36,117 nt of DNA from an uncultured Lachnobacterium sp. GTDB lineage: Bacteria; Bacillota; Clostridia; Lachnospirales; Lachnospiraceae. The stretch's first letter is position 1. Every line of letters starts with the position of its first letter. Location of the stretch: NCBI GenBank assembly GCA_937889225.1, contig CALAST010000038.1, positions 1 through 36,117 of the forward strand, read 5' to 3'. Positions 15,514-23,083 of this stretch are shown piece by piece. The translations under genes were made by a program, and so were the position numbers. The notes under the pieces are model-generated. The model ran no database searches. It was not told the DNA's origin and saw only the letters and a list, made by a program, of their open reading frames with translations.

Positions 15514-17778
15514 TTAATTTCCACTTTCTTCCAGTCTCTCATATTCTTTTCTTTCATTTCTATCCTCTACTCCCGGTTCACCTTCTCCACTTTCGTTTCC
15601 ATTCTCTGCTTCCGGTGTGCTTTCTCCATTTTCCTCTCCATTCATAATATCCTGCATGCCTTCTTGATTTTCTGCTCCATCAACGCTTCCTGACACATCT
15701 TCATTTCCATTTTTACTTGTATTATCCACACTTTCCCCATCCTGCGGCGTTTCCGTTTCTTCCTCTACCGGATAATATGTATCAATAAACTCCTGTGACA
15801 ACTGTGCATATGGCAAAAAATTCAGCGGTGCAAGATTTGTGTGTACTTTTTCCATATAGTCTTTCCAGATTTGCGCCGGATACGTAGACCCTTGCAAGTC
15901 TTCTACGGCTTTTGGAATATCGCATCCTACCCACACGCTTGTCGTATAATAACGGGTATAGCCCACAAACCAACCATCCTTCGAGTCATTTGTCGTACCT
16001 GTCTTACCCGCACAAGGCATTTGTGACAAACGAGCTGTCTTACCTGTACCATCTGTCATAACAGAAGTCAACACATCTGTTATCATACGAGAAGCCGTTT
16101 CACTATATATGCCAACTGTCTCTTGGTTTGAAGCATAAATAACATTGCCATCTGTATCTACAATCTGCTTAATACAAGTTGGTGTACGATATTTTCCATC
16201 ATTTTGCAAGGTCGCATAAGCTGCTGCCATCTCTACAGCAGAAACCCCTTTTGTAAAACCACCTAACGCTGTGGCCGGAACAAAATCTTTATCGTCAATA
16301 GCAGTAAAATGCATCTTTTTCAAATACGAGAGCCCTACTTCCGGAGTAAGCTGTGTATAAAGCTGCCATGCTACTGCATTTAGTGATTTCTGTACTGCAA
16401 ATCGTGTCGTAACTTCTCCATAATAATAACTTGCTTTGGGTCCACCTTCGATTTCCTCGTCCATTACAAGAGTATCGGGTGTATTGCCCTTTTCCAAAAA
16501 TGGCGTATACACAATTAATGGTTTAATGCTACTGCCCGGCTGTCTGTGGGATTGATAAGCACGATTTAATGTATAAATACCAATATCCTGCTCACGCCCT
16601 CCCACAATGGCAACAACATAGCCGGTTGCATTATCTATTGATACTGCTGCACCCTGCAGTTTATAAACACCTTCTTCATTTGTTTCCGTAAACTTCTCCA
16701 ATACTTGATTAACCGAATTTTGCAGTTCTTCCTGCAAACCTAAATCAATACTGGTATAAATCCGATATCCCTGTGCATTTATCTGCTTACGACACTCTGT
16801 ATAAAGTGCATCATATGCTTCGTAATATTCTTTTTCTTCGCTATCCGACGAAAAATATTCTTGAAATACAAATCCCTGCTGCTCCATAAGAGCCCGTGTT
16901 GCACAATGGAACACATACGTATCCACATAATTGTTATACTGTATTTTCACACTTTGTGATGGCACTAATTCAATTTTCTCTGCTTTTGCCTGCAAATATT
17001 CATCACCTGAAATTACGCCATCCTCATACATATTTGTAAGAATACGGTCTCTGCGTGCAAGTGTATTCTCCATATTTACAATGGGGTCATAATAGCTCGG
17101 ACTATTCGGAATGGCACATAAAAAGGCAGCTTGCGATAGCGATAACTCCTCTAATCCACAACTAAAATATCCATTGCAAGCCGCCTGAATACCATAATAA
17201 CCGTTTGCAAAATAAATATTATTCAAGTAAAATTCCATAATCTTATTTTTGCTGTAACGTTTCTCTAATTCTATTGCTATAAAAATTTCTTTTACCTTTC
17301 GCTCCCAGCTTTTCCCATTGTGCAAAAAAATATTTCTTGCAAGCTGCATCGTAATGGTGCTTCCACCTTGTGTAATTTCTCCGCTTTGTAAAATCGCTTT
17401 TGCAGAACGCACAATTGCTAAATAATCCACGCCCTCATGCTGATAAAACTTCTTATCTTCTATGCTTACCATCGCTTGCACAAAATACTTTGGAATATCT
17501 TCATATTTTACATAATCCGCATTTTTTTCCCCTTTTACAAAAGAAATCAGGTCTCCATTTGTATCATAAACAAAACAGGTTTGTTCCGGTATAAAAGTAC
17601 GTTCTGTGGATTCCCGCACTTCTGTAATGGCTTCTTTTCGTAAAAGCTGAATCGTTTTGGCATATCCACTATAATTATAATAAAAAAGACCTGCTATCAC
17701 GATTATCATAAGCAAGATTTGTATTTTTACCATAAACCAGAAAAACCGATGTTTTTTCTTTCTCTTTTCTTTCGTCAT
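15514..17778 (-). CDS. Class A penicillin-binding protein (bifunctional glycosyltransferase/transpeptidase)
   Basis: The 754-residue protein has a short cytoplasmic tail, one membrane anchor at about 12-35, a GT51 glycosyltransferase domain and a penicillin-binding transpeptidase domain. It polymerises and cross-links peptidoglycan on the outer face of the membrane. GT51 motifs are EDKKFYQHEGVD (catalytic E107), GGSTITMQLARN, KVKEIFIAIELEKRYSK and SQAAFLCAIPNSPS. Transpeptidase motifs are SSIK (S416 to K419), KSLN and KTGTT (K592). The last 80 or so residues are a disordered, Glu/Gly/Asn-rich acidic tail, found in some clostridial PBP1a proteins. The ATG follows GGGAG. The gene is probably its own transcript; spoVT lies upstream and glucokinase downstream. 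The domain calls are certain; equivalence to PBP1a or PBP4 is not decided. Confidence 0.95.
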   Translation of the reverse strand: MTKEKRKKKHRFFWFMVKIQILLMIIVIAGLFYYNYSGYAKTIQLLRKEAITEVRESTERTFIPEQTCFVYDTNGDLISFVKGEKNADYVKYEDIPKYFVQAMVSIEDKKFYQHEGVDYLAIVRSAKAILQSGEITQGGSTITMQLARNIFLHNGKSWERKVKEIFIAIELEKRYSKNKIMEFYLNNIYFANGYYGIQAACNGYFSCGLEELSLSQAAFLCAIPNSPSYYDPIVNMENTLARRDRILTNMYEDGVISGDEYLQAKAEKIELVPSQSVKIQYNNYVDTYVFHCATRALMEQQGFVFQEYFSSDSEEKEYYEAYDALYTECRKQINAQGYRIYTSIDLGLQEELQNSVNQVLEKFTETNEEGVYKLQGAAVSIDNATGYVVAIVGGREQDIGIYTLNRAYQSHRQPGSSIKPLIVYTPFLEKGNTPDTLVMDEEIEGGPKASYYYGEVTTRFAVQKSLNAVAWQLYTQLTPEVGLSYLKKMHFTAIDDKDFVPATALGGFTKGVSAVEMAAAYATLQNDGKYRTPTCIKQIVDTDGNVIYASNQETVGIYSETASRMITDVLTSVMTDGTGKTARLSQMPCAGKTGTTNDSKDGWFVGYTRYYTTSVWVGCDIPKAVEDLQGSTYPAQIWKDYMEKVHTNLAPLNFLPYAQLSQEFIDTYYPVEEETETPQDGESVDNTSKNGNEDVSGSVDGAENQEGMQDIMNGEENGESTPEAENGNESGEGEPGVEDRNERKEYERLEESGN

Positions 17779-17879
17779 GCATTACTCCCAACAATTCTTT
17801 TGTTACTGTTCACACACTCTTTTTTCAATATTTTAGTTGTTTTCTATCGGAATGGCAACCCCTATTATCATCTGCATTG

Positions 17880-18428
17880 CTACTGTTCCATATGTTTTCC
17901 CAAAAAATTAGCGGCAGTTTTAGAAATTGCACCAATTCCAATCAATTGGTCTTTTTCTCTTTTTTGTGTATAGACAACAACAGAACCTATGCAATCCCCA
18001 TGACAAAGAATTGTAGCAATCGACTGACCTGCATAATTTTTTTCATCATCCGGTGTAATTTTTATAAAGTTTTTTCCATCGCCAACTTCTGTCACATTTC
18101 CTCTTCTATCAATAAAGCTTTGAATCTGTTCATCCAATACTTTTCCTTCATAATTTCTCTTTCCACTTCCTGCTGAAGCGATTACAAAATCCCTATCAGT
18201 AATACATACCAAATCTCCTGATGTCTGTGCCATGCTCTCTGCAAGTGTGCTTGCAAATTCGGCAAGTTCTCCTACCGGAGAATACTTCTTTAACATAATC
18301 TCACCCTCACGATTTGTAAATATCTCCATCGGGTCTCCTTCACGTATTCTCATGGTACGTCTAATTTCTTTTGGGATGACAATTCTTCCTAAATCATCAA
18401 TTCTTCGAACTATCCCTGTTGCTTTCAT
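17880..18428 (-). CDS. spoVT: Stage V sporulation protein T (AbrB-type regulator with GAF domain)
   Basis: The 182-residue protein begins with the AbrB swapped-hairpin DNA-binding domain (MKATGIVRRIDDLGRIVIPK, then TMRIREGDPMEIF), which is nearly invariant among SpoVT proteins. It continues with a C-terminal GAF-like domain from about residue 55 (ASTLAESMAQTSGDLVCITD onward). In Bacillus, SpoVT tunes forespore sigma-G genes late in sporulation; in clostridia it is needed for normal spores. The frame is open 47 codons further upstream, but the ATG at 18428 is chosen: the family start is exact and GGAGGA lies 9 bases before it. That ribosome site is buried in a long hairpin. The nagA stop lies 125 bases upstream. 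Confidence 0.95.
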   Translation of the reverse strand: MKATGIVRRIDDLGRIVIPKEIRRTMRIREGDPMEIFTNREGEIMLKKYSPVGELAEFASTLAESMAQTSGDLVCITDRDFVIASAGSGKRNYEGKVLDEQIQSFIDRRGNVTEVGDGKNFIKITPDDEKNYAGQSIATILCHGDCIGSVVVYTQKREKDQLIGIGAISKTAANFLGKHMEQ

Positions 18429-18438
18429 ATAAAAAATT

Positions 18439-18485
18439 CCTCCATTTGCATTTACTAAGTTTACACTAGTATTTGTAAATGGAGG
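18439..18485 (-). promoter_or_regulatory. Hairpin masking the spoVT ribosome binding site
   Basis: On the minus strand a 19-base arm starting CCTCCATTT pairs at 16 of 19 positions with a downstream arm ending AAATGGAGG, around a 9-base loop. The 3' arm contains the GGAGG ribosome site of spoVT, which is therefore paired with CCTCC. This suggests translational control, although a DNA operator cannot be excluded. Confidence 0.6.
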
Positions 18486-18552
18486 CATTTTATACCTAAA
18501 AATATAATTTCTCTCATATATGTCATGTTTCATTACTTGAAACCACCTGCAT

Positions 18553-19845
18553 TTAGGATACATTAACAATCTTACCGCTTTTTATCACTTTCACAATATT
18601 TAATGCTTTATCCAAAATTACCATATCTGCATCCCTGCCTGCTTTTAAAATCCCACATTGTTCTTCTAAACCTAATGACTTTGCTGACGTTTTCGTACAC
18701 GATGTAATTGCCGCCTCCAATGGAATTTGCATTTCTTTTACTGCAATTTTAAAGCAATCATACAAATTACTCACAGAACCGGCAATTGTGCCATCTGCAA
18801 GGAACGCTTTCTTCCCCACTACTTTAACCGGCTGTCCACCTAACATGTAATCTCCATCGCATAAACCCGTTGCCATCATGCTATCGCTTATCATGCAGAT
18901 TCTGTCTGCTCCAAACAACACAAACATAGCACGCACCATAGAAGGATGAATATGTACGCCATCACAAATCAATTCTACATAAACATCTTTATGGTCAAAT
19001 GCTGCACCTACAATTCCCGGCTCTCTGTGACTAAATGCAGACATTCCATTCAACAAATGCGTTACATGCGTTGCCCCATCTTCAAAGGCTTTATGAGCAG
19101 TTTCATAATCTGTCACCGTATGTGCAAGAGAAATTACTGTCTCTTTACTAACTTCTTTAATAAATGCATTCTCTTCATCCTCCTCAGGTGCAACAGCCAC
19201 CTGACGGATGAGATTTCCACATAGATTTTGCATTTCATGATAAAATTCCACATCAGGCTTACAAATATACGCACTATTTTGTGCACCCTTTTTCTCTTGT
19301 GAAAGAAACGGTCCTTCCATTGTAATGCCATGGATTTTACTGCCTTTTGTATTTTGGTAGCTACCTGCTGCCTTAAAAATACGTGCAAGTTCTTCCCTTG
19401 AAAGTGTCATTGTTGCCGGAGAAAGTGCGGTTATACCGTTTTTTAACTGATACTCCGTAATAGCATCAAATGCTTCCGGTGTTCCATCACAAAAATCAAA
19501 TCCCACACATCCATGAAAATGAATATCCACAAAACCCGGTATTACATAACACCCCTCTGCATCAATAATTGGTTCTTTATAAGATAAATTGTTAACATCT
19601 TTTAATCCATTTTCTTCGCTATCAGAAATTCCAAACTTATTACAAGACAAATACTCCAAATCGGCTAACTCAGTTTCCTTTTCGTAAAAAGTTTCAAATT
19701 TATCATGAACCAAACTATCCAAATTCACTAACTCGAGTTCTTTTTCAAAGTTATAAATTTTCTCAATTTTCTCATCAACAACAACGACGTGTCCTTTTCG
19801 GAACACGCCGTCTTCGCCAAAAATATTTCCATTTTTAATTATCAT
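18553..19845 (-). CDS. nagA: N-acetylglucosamine-6-phosphate deacetylase with an inserted tandem repeat
   Basis: The 430-residue enzyme removes acetate from GlcNAc-6-phosphate, giving glucosamine-6-phosphate for NagB. It has the amidohydrolase fold: PGFVDIHFHG at about 103-112, metal ligand E177 in ITMEGPF, the two histidines in SLAHTVTD and VTHLLNGM, and the catalytic aspartate in CMISDSMMATG. Relatives are about 380 residues. The extra length is a 55-60 residue insertion at about 34-91, in the small beta domain, made of two 21-residue repeats plus a partial third (pattern ELxxLxxLxxxKF). The active-site half is intact, so activity is expected. It lies 81 bases after nagB in the same direction, so nagB-nagA form an operon. 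The ribosome site is weak. Confidence 0.93.
   Translation of the reverse strand: MIIKNGNIFGEDGVFRKGHVVVVDEKIEKIYNFEKELELVNLDSLVHDKFETFYEKETELADLEYLSCNKFGISDSEENGLKDVNNLSYKEPIIDAEGCYVIPGFVDIHFHGCVGFDFCDGTPEAFDAITEYQLKNGITALSPATMTLSREELARIFKAAGSYQNTKGSKIHGITMEGPFLSQEKKGAQNSAYICKPDVEFYHEMQNLCGNLIRQVAVAPEEDEENAFIKEVSKETVISLAHTVTDYETAHKAFEDGATHVTHLLNGMSAFSHREPGIVGAAFDHKDVYVELICDGVHIHPSMVRAMFVLFGADRICMISDSMMATGLCDGDYMLGGQPVKVVGKKAFLADGTIAGSVSNLYDCFKIAVKEMQIPLEAAITSCTKTSAKSLGLEEQCGILKAGRDADMVILDKALNIVKVIKSGKIVNVS
19558..19746 (-). repeat. Three tandem 63-bp units inside nagA
   Basis: The units lie at 19684-19746, 19621-19683 and 19558-19620. The first two are clearly alike in DNA and protein (EKELELVNLDSL and EKETELADLEYL); the third is more diverged (SEENGLKDVNNL). 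The sequence reads as an in-frame duplication inside the coding region. Confidence 0.7.
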
Positions 19846-19926
19846 TTTCTTACCAAACTTCTATAAATCTTGCGAATACTATTATTTAATATTTATAAAC
19901 CAAAATTTCCTTATTAAGCTTAAAGA

Positions 19927-20667
19927 TTATAAGTATGCTTTAATCTTAGAAAACGCTGCTTCATCTCCTGCAATAACTACGTTTGGATGTAACTGTAAAA
20001 TAGAAGCAGGAACCTGTGGTGTAATCGGTCCAAAGAATGCTTTTTCTACGATATCTGCTTTATCTTCTCCACTTACTACTACAAGAATTTTTTTCGCACT
20101 CATAATTGTACCGATACCCATAGTATAAGCCTGTGTTGGAACTTCTTCTTTAGAAGCAAAGAAACGTGCATTTGCTTCGATAGTGCTCTGTGTTAAATCT
20201 ACACAATTTGTACCTTTTACAAATACATCTGCCGGTTCATTGAATCCGATATGTCCATTGTGTCCCATACCAAGAAGCTGTAAGTCTACACCGCCTGTTG
20301 CTTCTACAATCGCATCGTATTTTTCGCAAGCTTCTTTTGCATCTGCAATTGTTCCATCCGGAACATATGTATTATTTACATCAATATTTACTTTGCTGAA
20401 TAAATGATGATTCATAAAGTAATAATAGCTTTGGTCATTATCATGAGTAAGGCCTCTGTATTCATCCAAGTTTACGCTTGTAACTTTAGAGAAGTCTAAA
20501 TCTCCTTTTTCGTAACGTTCTACAAGACATTTATAAGTTCCGATAGGTGTTGAGCCTGTAGCTAATCCTAATACGGAATTATCCTTGCTGATAAGCTGTG
20601 CACTAATTACATTCGCTGCTTTTCTGCTCATTTCATCATAGTCTTTTGCACATATAAATTTCATCAT
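19927..20667 (-). CDS. nagB: Glucosamine-6-phosphate deaminase
   Basis: The 246-residue enzyme converts glucosamine-6-phosphate to fructose-6-phosphate and ammonia, feeding amino sugars into glycolysis. Family landmarks are GLATGSTPIGTY, the SVNLDEYRGL catalytic aspartate region, LLGMGHNGHIGFNEP with the active-site histidine and glutamate, and the C-terminal PASILQLHPNV. The length matches the bacterial hexameric or monomeric NagB group (about 240-266). Two adjacent ATG codons could serve as the start; AAGG sites precede both, so the N-terminus may be one residue shorter. It is the first gene of the nagB-nagA pair, and a dyad overlaps its -10 box. The identification is secure. Confidence 0.96.
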   Translation of the reverse strand: MMKFICAKDYDEMSRKAANVISAQLISKDNSVLGLATGSTPIGTYKCLVERYEKGDLDFSKVTSVNLDEYRGLTHDNDQSYYYFMNHHLFSKVNIDVNNTYVPDGTIADAKEACEKYDAIVEATGGVDLQLLGMGHNGHIGFNEPADVFVKGTNCVDLTQSTIEANARFFASKEEVPTQAYTMGIGTIMSAKKILVVVSGEDKADIVEKAFFGPITPQVPASILQLHPNVVIAGDEAAFSKIKAYL

Positions 20668-20696
20668 ACCTTTTTACCTTACCTTTCACTGTGCTT

Positions 20697-20725
20697 CAAT
20701 AACGGTCTCACAACCGATTATTGTA
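20697..20725 (-). promoter_or_regulatory. nagB -10 box with overlapping dyad (candidate operator)
   Basis: On the minus strand TACAAT (20720-20725) overlaps a dyad with arms CAATAATCGGT and ACCGTTATTG (one unpaired base, 6-base centre). The position, spanning the -10 and start site, is that expected of a repressor site for the nag operon. A hairpin in the leader RNA is the alternative. Confidence 0.45.
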
Positions 20726-20845
20726 TTTTTTAACAGAAATAAATTACCACTTACCTTGCATCTATGCAAGTAATTTTTCTCATTTTTTGCTTCCAAAATT
20801 TTTTTCTATTTTTTTCCATAAATTGAGCATTTTTAACAAAATATT

Positions 20846-20898
20846 AAAAAGGCACAAACATTTGCATACAACCTTCATCATATGTACTATTTATGCCT
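20846..20898 (-). terminator. Intrinsic terminator of the sensor diguanylate cyclase gene
   Basis: On the minus strand AGGCATAAA pairs with TTTGTGCCT (9 bp, one G-U) and TTTTTAA follows. The loop is long (about 31 bases) and may hold further structure. It lies 17 bases after the stop codon. Confidence 0.6.
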
Positions 20899-20914
20899 AA
20901 TAAACCTCTTATTT

Positions 20915-22834
20915 CTATCCTTGGGTATAATTCCGTCGTGCCTCATAGCGTCTGCGTTTTTCCTCATACATGGATCTATCCGCATCTGCAATAAGCTGAT
21001 TTAAATCTGCAATTTCTTTTGCTTTATATCCGGCTCCGCCTATACTTACACATAGCGTAAACGGATTCTCGCCTTTTTCATTTCGATTCTTTACAGATTT
21101 CTGAATAGCATTTATCACATTTTGAATTCGCCCTTCTTCTTCGTAACCTCCAAATAAAACAAATTCATCTCCGCCGTAACGCATCGCTAACATACTGCCA
21201 TCTACATTTTCTTTTATGCAATCTGCCATTTCCTTGATAAGGTCATCACCTACATCATGACCTAATGTATCATTCACTTTCTTTAAACCATCGATGTCAA
21301 GAAACAGCAAGAACACATTTTTATCTTCATAAGACATTTTGTCTAACAAGCTCTTCGCTTCATAAAAGAAGCCTCCTCTGTTGTAAAGTTTCGTTAGTGC
21401 ATCGTAACTCCACATATTATTGAGTCGGACAACTGCATCACTCAAAAGCATCCACTTACGAATATTTTCAAGGGAAACACCGATATGCATTACCCATGAA
21501 TAATACAGACTATGCTCCAATGGAAGCTCAGAATTACCACTAACACAATAGCCATAGCAACAGTCTTGAAAGAAGATAGGGGTAATAATAAAGAAATTCC
21601 CTTGCGTGGCTTCCCGTTTCTCTTTTGGAAGTACCATTCCTTTTTCAAAATACCCACCTGTTGAAAATGTTTCATTTTCATAACTCAAGGTCAATTCCAT
21701 TTTATCGGTGTACTCAGTATTTACTTGTAAAATATCAATGTTTTTGCCCATATTGGATTCAGGTAACATGAATACCTTGCTACTTTCGCACAAACACAGA
21801 TAAAAACGGTCCAACTCAATTTGCTGCACATATTTTTTCAGAATATCTACCATTGTCTCCGGTCTGCTAAGTCCCGAAAATTCAGCCACCATATCCCTTA
21901 CAATATCTGCAAGACGAAGCGTCATTGACCTATGCTCTACATAACGATTTTTCAACATTACCACATCAATGGACTTCTCTCTTTTGCAGCCACAACTTGC
22001 ACGTGTTTCCAGTTTACATGGAACGATATGGTAGTCTGTTTCTTTTCCATCAATCAGCGCCAATGCTTCATATACGGATTTATAACCCACTTCATGCTGA
22101 CTTTTACTTACGGAAGTAATTGGCGGAATGTTCAGTTGAGAAAGCTCAATATTATCAAAGCCCGCTATTGTAACATCTTCCGGTACACGATATCCCTTTT
22201 GTGTCAGCATCTCAAATGCACCCATTGCAATGCTGTCATTGGCACAGATAATATGCTTTGGACATTTTCCATTTTTCAAAAAATATTTTACAGCGTTACG
22301 ACCACTTTCATTCTTAAACAAACCATTGAACACATGATTTTCCTGATATGGAATATTATATTTCTGCAACACATCACAATATGCCTGATATCTTCTGTCA
22401 GCCTCTTTATTTCCAATCGGACCACGTACATAATAAATTTCATTAGCACCATGTTGTCTTATAAAATGCTCAACCAGTTCATATTCCGCATCATAGCTGG
22501 ATATCCCTATACAGCTCATACCTTCAACCTGACAATCTATTGTAACTGCCGGAATATTGCTTCTTTTTACAGCTTCTAAAACTCTTTCTACAGTCGGCAA
22601 ATAATGAATCGTATTAATTGCAATAATAGCAGCATCAAACTTTGAGAAATCCGGCAATTCCATGATATGGTACGCACCTCGAATATTTTCTTCGTTGTCT
22701 CTTGAACTTACATAATTGGTAAAAATATACAGATTACTGTCTGTTTTTTTTCCGGCTTCAATCATGCCATTTACAATTTGCCGTTGGTTATCCAAGTTAA
22801 TGGCACCCATTAATACTGCAATCTGTTTTCCCAT
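20915..22834 (-). CDS. Cytoplasmic LacI-type sugar-binding domain fused to a diguanylate cyclase
   Basis: The 639-residue protein has three parts. Residues 1-280 form a LacI/periplasmic-binding-protein fold (VLMGAINLDNQRQIVNGMI, later CANDSIAMGAFEMLTQKGYRVPEDVTIAGFDN) without the usual DNA-binding helix-turn-helix and without a signal peptide, so it should act in the cytoplasm. Residues 285-465 look like a GAF-type linker. Residues 470-632 are a GGDEF domain with an intact GGDEF motif at 554-558, so it should make cyclic-di-GMP. The inhibitory RxxD site just before the motif is replaced (DGSM), so product feedback is probably absent. The ATG follows AGGAG by 8 bases. It lies directly upstream of nagB in the same direction but with its own terminator. 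The sugar ligand is unknown. Confidence 0.88.
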   Translation of the reverse strand: MGKQIAVLMGAINLDNQRQIVNGMIEAGKKTDSNLYIFTNYVSSRDNEENIRGAYHIMELPDFSKFDAAIIAINTIHYLPTVERVLEAVKRSNIPAVTIDCQVEGMSCIGISSYDAEYELVEHFIRQHGANEIYYVRGPIGNKEADRRYQAYCDVLQKYNIPYQENHVFNGLFKNESGRNAVKYFLKNGKCPKHIICANDSIAMGAFEMLTQKGYRVPEDVTIAGFDNIELSQLNIPPITSVSKSQHEVGYKSVYEALALIDGKETDYHIVPCKLETRASCGCKREKSIDVVMLKNRYVEHRSMTLRLADIVRDMVAEFSGLSRPETMVDILKKYVQQIELDRFYLCLCESSKVFMLPESNMGKNIDILQVNTEYTDKMELTLSYENETFSTGGYFEKGMVLPKEKREATQGNFFIITPIFFQDCCYGYCVSGNSELPLEHSLYYSWVMHIGVSLENIRKWMLLSDAVVRLNNMWSYDALTKLYNRGGFFYEAKSLLDKMSYEDKNVFLLFLDIDGLKKVNDTLGHDVGDDLIKEMADCIKENVDGSMLAMRYGGDEFVLFGGYEEEGRIQNVINAIQKSVKNRNEKGENPFTLCVSIGGAGYKAKEIADLNQLIADADRSMYEEKRRRYEARRNYTQG

Positions 22835-23051
22835 TTATAAGCTCCTCTCCGCAATTCCTAATACACATAATTCCACATTGTATTCAAATATTGTACAATT
22901 TTTTTATTTTTATGTCAACGAATATATACGAAAATTTAACAAGTAGCGAAGCAGAACGCGAGTTACCGGACACAAAGGTATCTTTGATAGTGAAAGTCTT
23001 ATGGAAATCAATTCGTTTTATATGCAGTATATTTAGAAATTGAATAGTACA

Positions 23052-23080
23052 TAAAAACCCAACGTACTTTAGTTGTTGGA
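23052..23080 (-). terminator. Intrinsic terminator of the ABC exporter pair
   Basis: On the minus strand TCCAAC pairs with GTTGGG around an 11-base loop, followed by TTTTTAT, four bases after the stop codon of the second exporter gene. Confidence 0.7.
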
Positions 23081-23083
23081 GTG

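Noticed and set aside
18429..18569. 47-residue N-terminal extension of SpoVT
   Set aside because: The SpoVT family start (MKATGIVRRIDDLGR) is exact at 18428 with a GGAGGA site, and the extension would overlap nagA and the leader hairpin.
21932..22579. 215-residue plus-strand ORF opposite the diguanylate cyclase
   Set aside because: Composition (Cys, Phe, His, Ile-rich) is that of a complement frame; no motif or ribosome site was seen, and the opposite strand encodes a well-supported protein.
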